Source: Allolobophora icterica
Lineage: Eukaryota > Annelida > Clitellata > Crassiclitellata > Lumbricidae
NCBI GenBank assembly: GCA_963556255.1
Contig: OY744608.1
Location: forward strand, 31,781,654-31,845,653
DNA: 64,000 nt
Direction: 5' to 3'
Position numbers and translations under genes: made by a program. This document shows positions 7,806 through 16,600 of the stretch, in pieces. The notes beneath the pieces are model-generated. The model saw nothing but the letters and a program-made list of their open reading frames with translations. It made no database searches and had not been told where the DNA came from. Position 1 is the first letter of the stretch; each line of letters starts with the position of its first letter.

Positions 7806-8906
7806 TTATTTTGTGAGCATGTTTCTATTCAATTCGAGTGCCAGCTCTTTGGAGATCGCACCGGAACGCAGTAACTCGTCAAGAATTGCGGAGATTTCGT
7901 TGCCGAGACCAGTATTTCCCGCGGCCTTAGAGGCCACCAAAAGCTGCAACCTCTCTACCAGAGCGTTTGGGTCGTTGTAGAACTGCACCGCGCCGCCTCG
8001 AATCAGCTGGAACTTTTTGCTTTTCCGGCCATGAATAGGCAGACCAGACATCTGTACGAGCTTTTTGAAAGTTTCAATTGCCTGAGGCGAATATTGCTTA
8101 GTCTTAACGAAGCGTTTCGTTAACAGGCTGAACAATGACTCATCGGCAGGAGCTTCGAGCACGAGGTTGCCACCTTTAAACACTCTCAGTCTACCAGCAG
8201 ACAGGGCGACGGGGTCAACGGAGAGCTCACCCAAGGCGTTACCTTGTAATTTCAGAGGAACGGTTGGAACACTGAAACCCTTTCCCTTTTTGATGAGGGT
8301 GTGGCCCTCTATCAGTGTATCGATTCGCTTTTTATATTCCCTTAGGGCTTCGATATCTGCAGTCACCGCATCTACCTTTTCTTCGTCTTTTTGCTTTTTA
8401 GCCAGCTTTTTCTCTTTGCCCAGGGTGTGGCGATTATAGTGATTTACTTCGCTGATTATCTTTTCAGCACCTGCCTTGTCGGCTAAATCGAGCTCGCTCG
8501 GAGGTCTGAAACCGTGCCTTATGATTGTCACGACGTTGAGATATTTGTTTGGATCGACTAACAGTGCGGGGGGGATTCGGGATGCTGCAAGCGCTGGAAG
8601 CGCTGGAGCAGCTATTCCTGCTGAATCACCGAACAACGCCGCTATCGGGTTAAAATTAGCAGACTCTGAAATCTGCGCCGGCAAATCCTGTAAAGCGCTG
8701 GTAACTTTCTGCAACTCCTTAGACGTAGCCACCTGGGATTCAGCCGTGGCTGTGGCGATTGGTTTGAAAAGCTTTGCCGCATCGTACTGAAGGTTGGCTT
8801 CACCGAGCTTCTCATCTACGAAACGCTGTCTCAATCGATTTCTGCAAGCTAAATAATCCTGAGTCAGGGCGTCTCGCTCCTGTTTAGACGAAACTTTTGT
8901 CCACAT
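7806..8906 (-). CDS. Conserved Polinton coiled-coil protein (PX-like), unknown function
   Basis: This 366-codon ORF begins at an ATG at 8906 with MWTKVSSKQERDALTQDYL, a start typical of a conserved Polinton protein. The N-terminal third is helical and probably coiled coil. A proline/alanine linker follows (about residues 95-120), then a basic helical region (residues 160-205, with KKLAKKQKDEEK), and a more compact C-terminal half with GxxxHGRKSKKFQLIRGG. There is no enzymatic motif. The position between the ATPase and the penton gene is the usual one. I infer a structural or assembly role; the sequence does not show it. Confidence 0.65.
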   Translation of the reverse strand: MWTKVSSKQERDALTQDYLACRNRLRQRFVDEKLGEANLQYDAAKLFKPIATATAESQVATSKELQKVTSALQDLPAQISESANFNPIAALFGDSAGIAAPALPALAASRIPPALLVDPNKYLNVVTIIRHGFRPPSELDLADKAGAEKIISEVNHYNRHTLGKEKKLAKKQKDEEKVDAVTADIEALREYKKRIDTLIEGHTLIKKGKGFSVPTVPLKLQGNALGELSVDPVALSAGRLRVFKGGNLVLEAPADESLFSLLTKRFVKTKQYSPQAIETFKKLVQMSGLPIHGRKSKKFQLIRGGAVQFYNDPNALVERLQLLVASKAAGNTGLGNEISAILDELLRSGAISKELALELNRNMLTK

Positions 8907-8945
8907 CGCGTTTTATGTCGACTATATGTTGCCTATATCGTGTCT

Positions 8946-9632
8946 TTAAATACTTGCCTTGGGCTTATAGAAGCGATCGAAGCCGCAACGATATTTTCCA
9001 TCGTACACTTTAGACGTCAAATCTATGACTGCGAATCCATATGGCTGGGCAGCACACTCGCTGAAGAACGTACGGAACTCATCGAAAGACATGTCGCCGC
9101 CTACGAACGTATCGTGAATGGCTCGCAAATTTTTGCTATCCTGGTTGAAGAGGACGATAAGATTAGCATTGTCACGGATCGCTTGCTTCGGAATTCGAAA
9201 ATAATTCTGCGTTAAGTAGAAGCAGTCCGCGCCACCGTGTCGACCCATAGTGAAATACCTTTCGATGGGCGACTGTTTTTCAAGCATGACGTCATCGAAA
9301 ACTAGAAGGCTTCTGGCATTCTTATTTAGCGATTCAACTGGAACTATTTCATCTGAGCAAGAGTGAAAGGAAGCCACTTCCTTACCGGCAACTTTTTCGA
9401 GTTCTGTTATCCAGTCCCGAAGAAACTGATATTTTTCCTGTCCCAGAGACTTTGAGTAGAGGTATAGCCGATCAAAACGTAGGTACCCCTTTTTCAGAAG
9501 GAGGTTAAGCAGTAGGTTTGTTTTCCCACATCCGCTAGGCCCACAGATTATACACCGTATGCTGGATGGCAACAACCAATGGTGGTGTTTTTTCCCATCG
9601 TCGGCTTCGAGATCGAAATTTGTTATTTCCAT
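8946..9632 (-). CDS. ATP: FtsK/HerA (A32)-type genome-packaging ATPase
   Basis: This ORF encodes a P-loop ATPase of 228 residues from the ATG at 9632; an upstream extension to 9779 would need a non-ATG start and adds unrelated residues. Walker A is GPSGCGKT at residues 31-38 and Walker B is LLVFDDVM near residue 110. A sensor-like ending TQNYFRIPKQAIRDNAN follows. These match the A32-like packaging ATPases of Polintons, adintoviruses and poxvirus relatives, which pump DNA into capsids. The gene diverges from the phospholipase-domain gene with only 38 bases between start codons, so the two share a very short promoter region. It is intact. Confidence 0.88.
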   Translation of the reverse strand: MEITNFDLEADDGKKHHHWLLPSSIRCIICGPSGCGKTNLLLNLLLKKGYLRFDRLYLYSKSLGQEKYQFLRDWITELEKVAGKEVASFHSCSDEIVPVESLNKNARSLLVFDDVMLEKQSPIERYFTMGRHGGADCFYLTQNYFRIPKQAIRDNANLIVLFNQDSKNLRAIHDTFVGGDMSFDEFRTFFSECAAQPYGFAVIDLTSKVYDGKYRCGFDRFYKPKASI

Positions 9633-9670
9633 ATAGAGACAACGAGTTATGATTGTATTCAACGAAAACA

Positions 9671-10222
9671 ATGTATTGCCTACGATGTAAGAAACATACT
9701 GAGACTTCAAATGAAACAATCGTCGAGTTACGAAACAGTCGGCCAGCCAAGAAGGGAACCTGTGCCGTCTGCGGTGCAAAGAAGAGCCAATTTGTACCTT
9801 CTAAAGTGCGAAAGACTGGAGGCTCGCTACTGAATAGGGCCCTCAACGCTCTTCCTCTACCAGAAATGCATATGAGCCTTCCATCCGGTATGTCTTCGGA
9901 AGATAATCCGGGAGGTTCTTTTCAGAATACAGGAAAGTACTCCTACTGTGGACCATTCACAAAACTCGACAAACGGCTGTCACAGCGCTATCACGGTGTT
10001 AATCAGCTCGACCGTGCGTGCCTCCACCACGATGTGGCTTACGCAGTTCATAAAGATACCCCGGGGCGTAACCACGCAGATGACATCCTCGCTGCAGCCG
10101 CGTCGAAGATCGCACTCACCGATGAAACTCCGGATTATGAGAAGAAGGATGCCCGGCTCGTATCGGCCATTATGTCAGCGAAGTCGAGGCTGGGGATGGG
10201 TGTTGGACAGCGACGCAAATGA
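9671..10222 (+). CDS. Zinc-ribbon plus phospholipase A2-like protein
   Basis: Translation from the ATG at 9671 gives 183 residues. Residues 3-34 form a zinc ribbon (C3-x2-C6 and C31-x2-C34; YCLRCKKHTET is the hallmark of the DUF5679 type). A basic linker leads to a phospholipase A2-like domain: YCGP at 92-95 for the calcium loop, and the His-Asp catalytic pair in CLHHDVAY at 120-121, with a downstream NHADDIL. Parvovirus VP1 and some adintoviruses carry comparable domains that act on endosomal membranes during entry. The same role here is inference. The TGA stop overlaps an ATG (ATGA at 10219-10222) in frame with the integrase. Confidence 0.8.
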   Translation: MYCLRCKKHTETSNETIVELRNSRPAKKGTCAVCGAKKSQFVPSKVRKTGGSLLNRALNALPLPEMHMSLPSGMSSEDNPGGSFQNTGKYSYCGPFTKLDKRLSQRYHGVNQLDRACLHHDVAYAVHKDTPGRNHADDILAAAASKIALTDETPDYEKKDARLVSAIMSAKSRLGMGVGQRRK

Positions 10223-10272
10223 AAATCATTTGTGTATGTGTTTACCTGTTTGTAATATATAGTTTTACTGAA

Positions 10273-11286
10273 ATGTCTAAGCACCTTTCAGCCGTCTATT
10301 ACAGCCCTAGAGGTTACTGGCGAGGTAAGGCTGCGGTGAAAAATCTAGCCGTAGCCGCCAAAGTTTCCGAGGCCGAAGCTCGCGATTGGCTGAAGAAACA
10401 AGCTGTGTGGCAGATTTATCTTCCCGTTCCACGCCGCATACCGCGTCCAAAGTTCGAGGAAAATCGCCCAAACGCTGTACACCAAGCCGATCTCTTGTTT
10501 TTACCTCATGATAAAGTAGGTCACAAGACTTATAAATACGCTCTCACTGTTGTTGATGTTGCCTCACGATACAAAGAAGCTGAACCGTTGATCAACAAAA
10601 GTGCGACCGAAGTCGCCGCCGCTTTAAGCCGGATCTATAAGAGGGGTCCATTGACTTGGCCTCGACTTCTTCAGGTCGACCCTGGCCGCGAATTTGTGGG
10701 TGATTTTACACCGTTGCTGGCGAAGCACGACGTTCTTGTAAGACGCGGACAGGCCGCAAATCATCGCCAACAGGGCATCGTTGAACGCTTTAACCGTACT
10801 CTAGCTGAGCGACTCTTCGGTGCTCAATACGCTCAGGAATTGCTCCTGGATGCAAGGGGGTCATCAGAACGGTCAGTGGAATGGGTTCGACGATTGCCCG
10901 AAGTTGTAGCTGCACTAAACGATGAGCCGACGCGCTTGCTCGACATGAAGCCGGTTGAAGCGATGAAAGCTGCTAAAGTGACACAGAAGCCCTCTCATTC
11001 ACAAATGAAAACTCGTTTGTGGGGAATGGATGAGCCTATTCTCGGACACGACGTTCTCGTCCGATATTTGTACGCTCCCGGCGAGCTTGAGGGTGGTAGC
11101 AAACGAGCCACCGACCCTAACTGGTCGCTCACCATCCACGCTATTTTGGATGTTGTTCGGCAGGCTGGCCAACCAGCTTTATACCATCTAGTTGATGGGC
11201 CTGGCCGCGGGTTTGTACGTGAGGAGCTGCTTCTGGTGCCTATGGGCACTGAGTTACCCCCCGATAGAATACTCAACCGTCGTTGA
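10273..11286 (+). CDS. INT: Polinton integrase (retroviral-type, DD35E)
   Basis: The ATG at 10273 gives 337 residues starting SKHLSAVYYSPRGYWRG, the usual Polinton start. An in-frame ATG at 10219 overlapping the previous stop would add 18 hydrophobic residues and is possible by reinitiation. The catalytic triad is Asp73 (HQADLLFL), Asp136 (LQVDPGREF) and Glu171 (GIVERFNRT), spaced D-34-E. There is no clear HHCC finger. The C-terminal part (GHDVLVRYLY to REELLLVP) is an SH3/chromo-like DNA-binding tail. In the family the enzyme inserts the element and makes a 6-bp duplication. Its end converges on the 3' end of the polymerase gene (ORF ends 11286 and 11273, overlapping by 14 bases). Confidence 0.92.
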   Translation: MSKHLSAVYYSPRGYWRGKAAVKNLAVAAKVSEAEARDWLKKQAVWQIYLPVPRRIPRPKFEENRPNAVHQADLLFLPHDKVGHKTYKYALTVVDVASRYKEAEPLINKSATEVAAALSRIYKRGPLTWPRLLQVDPGREFVGDFTPLLAKHDVLVRRGQAANHRQQGIVERFNRTLAERLFGAQYAQELLLDARGSSERSVEWVRRLPEVVAALNDEPTRLLDMKPVEAMKAAKVTQKPSHSQMKTRLWGMDEPILGHDVLVRYLYAPGELEGGSKRATDPNWSLTIHAILDVVRQAGQPALYHLVDGPGRGFVREELLLVPMGTELPPDRILNRR

Positions 11287-12983
11287 TTTTGTAGTGCCCA
11301 TATGCCAGCGTTGTTATCCCATCGGCCTCGATCCACTTTTTTGTGTCTAATGGAGAGAGGCTGATCTTATTCTGCTCGTACACTCCGATCTGGTGGTCGT
11401 GGCTTCGAATCACGACTTGTGTGTGCCGCATCTCTTGTCGTTCGAACAGGCATTCCTTGTATAGCTCGTGGTGCAGATCCTTCTTCACAACTGCTCTCTG
11501 AACGCCTTTTGCTTTCCTGATCTCTGAACCACCCGATTTTAAGATCGAGTACATCTTCGGGCGCAGTCCCACGAATTGGGCTATGGCAACTCCGTTACAT
11601 TCATCTTTGAACTTGCCCACGACTTTCTTGTTCTCGACGTCGTAGTAGGGGCTGTCTCTTGGAAACTCTGAGAGGTCGTATTGGTGTTTTTTATTCCACA
11701 TATCGGTATAGGCGTTCGGAGTTTCCACCTGAAATAACAGGCTGTCAGTGTCTGTATATAGCAACTGGGCTTTTTCTCCGTACTCGTTTTTCACATAGTT
11801 GTACCAGAAGTCGTACATGAGATGCTTGCTGAGGTCCAGGACAGCCTGACCAACATATACAGGTCTGTTTAAGTTGAGCTTGTTCTTCAAACTGTGAATC
11901 GCGGCGAGTTGGTCGTTGAAGATTTTGTGTGATACGTAGGCCGGGTCAGCAATTAGTTTACGAAGTTTGTCAACTTTTGAGGTCGGTACCAGGTTAACTC
12001 TGATTCATTTTCTAAGATTTTCCATGGTCTTTCCAAAGACCGCATTATTAGCCAGTTTGAAGAAATCCTTCTCAAACTCCGACGTTGCCTTCGCTCTCAA
12101 TTTCGTATTCATCTCGATGTATGGAGCCATCCATGCCTCCTGTCTAAACTTAATGACACGATGAATTTTAGAAACTCGTAGCCCTAACGAGTGGTAGAGT
12201 TTAAGATTTCGGTAATGGACCACATACCGCTCCTTAGGTCGTAGGCTGGGTACTAACTTCACATGCTTTGTGAATTTGCCTCCCAACTCGTTCATAAGCA
12301 CATTCTGATAGTCACTCAACCACTCCCCTTGGACTGTCAGGGTCTCCGGTGCTAGGGGATAGTCGCTATGTGCGTCGTGAAGGTGCTCCGGGTACCCGAG
12401 ATCGACTTCAAGTAGGAAGCCTTCAGGCGCGTCGTCTGGAGTTTCCAACACTTCGTCGAGAGTTGGACTTTCCCAGCTGAATGCTCCAACTGGCAATGGC
12501 TGTTGCATCGCCCAGCCGTAGAGGTTATTAGCATCGAGATACATGATCCAGTTTTCTGGCTTCGTGGTATCGTAGTCGGGGCATTGTGGGTTGTTGGCTT
12601 TTGCGAAGCGCTTAGATACCATCGAGATTCCGCCTCTGAGACCTTTCTCTACGAACAAATGCATGTCTATATCGGTTAAAAGTTCGAGTTCAATTTTCGT
12701 CTTTTTCAACAAAGCGTCCCAGGCCATTCCTGGCAGGCTGAAATAGTTAGCCGGGTCCAGACTGTAGTGCTTCATCGATGTGGATCTGAAGGTCTCGAAT
12801 ACATCGGCTAGTTGGAGTACATCCGTACGGAGATACAAGTCGTGATAGTCACCCAGTGTTTTACAATCGAATTCAATCCATACTCGTTGGGCGTGTTGAT
12901 AATCCTCATCAGAAATGTTCTCTCGGGTGAGCCTGCTGTAGAACGCTTCTTTGGGTGGAAGTCGGTCTTCTTCGAAGCGGTGG
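11273..12983 (-). pseudogene. POLB: DNA polymerase B, C-terminal palm/thumb part (interrupted)
   Basis: This is the C-terminal portion of a protein-primed family B DNA polymerase. Motif A (LDANNLYGW) and motif B (KLANNAVFGKTMEN) lie in 12008-12983 and motif C (YTDTDSL) in 11273-12004. The two parts are in the same frame but separated by a TGA at 12005-12007, right after MENLRK. A CGA-to-TGA transition would explain it. At 12983 the gene is cut by the retrotransposon; one GGTGG target copy lies at 12979-12983. Reading phase on both sides of the insertion is compatible, so the insertion itself removed nothing. The enzyme would replicate the element from a protein primer. Confidence 0.9.
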
Positions 12984-13415
12984 TGTCGCGGTCGACTCCT
13001 TCGATCGCAACGACGAACCAACGAAGGAACTATTAAAAGATCTTTATTTAAAAATAAAGTCGATTAAGTGTAGAGTAAGTCAACTCGTCTATCAAATATC
13101 ACAATCGTAGACAGCACACAGGTTGGCTGGTCTCGATTGAACGTTATACGATCAATGTTTCAACGTTTACAAATCTTCGTCAAAAGGCCCTTAATGTACA
13201 TCAGGTCTATCTTATATAGAGTTCTCCCGGATTCCAGAACGTTCTGTGACGTCACTGTACTTTTCCCTGGAAAGTCCTACTGAACACGTATATCCTTGTT
13301 GCATGTACCGAATTAATGTTGACAGCTTGCTGCAGAATTTTCCGTGCGATGTAAACAAGCTTGTTGACGCGTCGGTTTTCTTCCCTTGATGCATGCACCC
13401 GCGTAGACCGCGACA
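12984..13415 (-). repeat. 3' LTR of the Gmr1-like element
   Basis: 432 bp, bounded by a perfect 10-bp inverted repeat TGTCGCGGTC / GACCGCGACA, unusually long for LTR ends. On the minus strand it carries a TATA-like TATATAAG (13211-13219) and a polyadenylation signal AATAAA (13043-13048). Identical to the 5' LTR except at 13235. Confidence 0.95.
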
Positions 13416-13428
13416 TTCCCTCCGCCCT
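13416..13428 (-). promoter_or_regulatory. Polypurine tract
   Basis: On the minus strand GGGCGGAGGGAA directly abuts the 3' LTR, in the position of the plus-strand primer. A second purine run (GAAGGGGGGAAATGG on the minus strand) lies near 13582-13597 and could be an additional priming site. Confidence 0.7.
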
Positions 13429-13610
13429 CAGATGATGACACGTCTTCAGCACCATCTCGAACGGGTCATCACGATCAAGCCGGGCCTCCAGACTCCATCT
13501 CGACACAGCATATACAACCAAAACAAAACACATCAGTTAGTCAACTTATCCACACAATTTGCGGGCTCGATCCTTGTGTGTCGGGCCATTTCCCCCCTTC
13601 ACCATCCGAG

Positions 13611-16600
13611 TCACAACCGAGAGAGGAAATCAGCCACCGTGTTCTGACGTCCAGGACGATATCGAAAGTCCACGTCAAACTCTTGCAATGCTAACGCCCA
13701 ACGAGTCAGTTTCGCACTCTTAGGGCTTGCATCTGTGAGATAAGACAAAGGATTATGATCTGAATAAATGATTATCTTTGATAAGAATATCCATGACTTG
13801 AATCGTTTAAGTGCCCAAATTACTGCGAAAGCCTCTCTCTCAATTGTAGACCAATGCATCTGTGTATCTGTAAGTTTAAGACTAGCAAAAGCAATTGGTT
13901 TTTCTTGACCTTCTTCGGTCCACTGAAACAAGCAACACCCGACCGCGGTGGCACTTGCGTCAACACTTAAACCAAATTCCTTAGTGAAATCAATGGTATG
14001 CAACTGTGTAGCTTTACTGAGATCATCCTTTAACTTATCTAGTGCTTCTTGATGCTTTTGCTCCCAAGGCACCTTCGTAGGTATGTTATCTCGTGTCAAA
14101 TCAGTTATTATCCGTGCTTTTTCAGCTAAAGCAGGTATAAAATTTCGAAAATAACTGAAAAAACCCATAACCTTTCTAACTTCTTTCTTTGTTGTTGGAG
14201 GATGGATATCATTGATCGTAGCGATCTTACCTGGATCAGGTTCAATACAACCTGACCCTACTATATGGCCAACAAACTTTATTTTGTTTTGTGCAAAATT
14301 ACATTTTCTTAAATTCAAAGTGAGTCCTGCTTCCTCAATAGTTTGCAAGAATTTCTCTAGATGTTCTAAATGGTCATTCCAATTCATTGAAACCACTGCC
14401 ATATCATCGACGAATGGTTCGGTAAAACTTCGCACTGGATGTAAAACTTGGGTCATAGCACGAATAAAGGTATTGCTAGCGGACTTGAGTCCAAACGGCA
14501 TTCTTGTGAACTCAAAAAGTCCTGCATCACATACGAATGCCGTAAGCCATCGATGTTCTTTCCGAACTGGAATTTGCCAATACCCCGATTTCGCGTCGAA
14601 AACACTAATAAACTTTGCCCGTCCCACCTTTTGTAAGACGTCAGCAATGTCTGGGGTCGGGTAACAATCACCTAGAGAATATTTGTTAACATGGCGATAA
14701 TCAATTGCCAATCGAACGCCATTTTGACCTTTGGGTCCCTTTAAAACGCAAACTACCGGACTGGCCATTTCACTTTTCGATGGTCGAATGATGTCTAATG
14801 CCAACATTTCTTCTATCTGGCGTTGTACTTCAGGTTTAAGTAGCTCAGGTACTTTATATGCCCTTAAACGCTTAGGAGTGAAATCATGAGTTACCTTAAT
14901 TTCATGTTCTAATACTGGACAATACCCAGGTTTATCCACAAATACTGCCGTGTGCCGATCCAAAACTTCAAAAAGTTGCTTCTGTTCCTCTTGCGAAAGA
15001 TGCGCTATAATCAGAGGATCAATTCGCTTACTCGGGCTTATTTGTTCACGTTCTTCCTGATCTACAACCTCTACTATACCAAATTCTTCATCTTGATCAA
15101 CAATTACTGAACAGCTATTGATCATCGCTTGTTCGAGTCGTTCATGGTATCGCTTGATCTTATTTGCGTGTAAATGTCTTTGTTTTCCCTCTATTTCTAC
15201 TATATAAGAATATGGGGATTTAACCTTGACTACGGTAGCAGGTCCTTGCCATCGACTATAAAATTTAGAACTACCAAAATCTGGTGCTAATACTGCTACT
15301 TTATCTCCAACTTCGTATTTTCTGTCAGTACTACGCAAGTTATAATAATCTGCATACCGCTTTGTTTCTATATCACTATAGTAATCTGCATAAACTTTCG
15401 CGAATTCAAGGTTTTCCTTCAGTGATTGGAGATACTCTTCGGGTGATTTACCTAAGTTAAGAGGTACTTTTCGTTCGCCAGCCCACGATTCCTTCAACAC
15501 ACTAAGTGGACCCCGAGGAAGAGTTCCGTAAACCATAGTGAATGGCGAAATATGAGTCGTGCCTGAAGGTTTTTCTCTAAGGCTCCACAGAACAAACGGT
15601 AACAATTGGTGCCATCCACGAGGATCAGATTGAGCAAGCTTAAAGATCATGGTTTTCAAGCTTTGGTTGCATCTTTCAACCAATCCAGCTGCCTCAGGAT
15701 GTCCAGGGGTATTAAATCTGGGACTACAACCCATTCGCCGCAAGAATTCTTTCGTCAAACGACTGGTAAAGTTGGTACCACAATCAGAACTGATGATCCT
15801 TGGAATAGAAAAAGTTGTAAAAACTTGCAACAGAGCTTCACAAACTCCCTTTGCATTCAGCGATCTAAGAGGATACGCCATCGGCCAACGAGAAAATTTA
15901 TCCACCAGAACCAGAGCATAATTGTACTGGGGTTTCGATTTGTTGGATTCTCCAGTCACTACCATAGGGCCAATACAATCCATATTTAGATGGTTAAAAC
16001 AGAGTTCATCCGCCCTCGGAATAGGAGTGATCGGGACTCGATCTGCCACTTTAACTGGAGTTCTTAGTTGACAAATTTGACAAGACGCACAATATTCGCG
16101 AATCCTCTCATCCATTCTTGGAAACCAAAAGTTTAATTTGATCCTGGCTCTCGTTGCCTTAAAAGCCATGTGCCCAGCACATGGGGCATCGTGTGCTACT
16201 CGCAAGACAACCTCGATTCTATCTTCCGGTAAACATAATTGATTAACCTTATGTCCCATAATTTCCCCTTTGTGGTACAGGAGGTTATTATCTATAAAGA
16301 AATTATTTTTATTCTGTCTCGCTTGTTGCCAGCAAGATATAAGATTGTGACAATTCTGTTGCTCACGCAATAAAGTATCATTATTCGCTACTCCCTCATC
16401 AGACTTGAACTCTGTTGACTCAACATCAAGAAAATTATCTGAATCATCAACTAGTTGCTCCTGAGAATATTCATTCACTTCTGACGGCAAGGATTCGTTG
16501 CTGTTACTTTTCTCGATATTAACTTCTAAGTTATCTTCTTCTGCCCCTTTATTTATTTGTACACATCGATCTACGCCAGCTACCATCACTACATATTGTG

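Noticed and set aside
9633..9779. N-terminal extension of the packaging ATPase
   Set aside because: Needs a non-ATG start, overlaps the divergent phospholipase gene and is not conserved family sequence.
13212..13533. Short minus-strand ORFs across the LTR
   Set aside because: The same frame occurs in both LTRs and continues the interrupted polymerase only by chance; not a gene.
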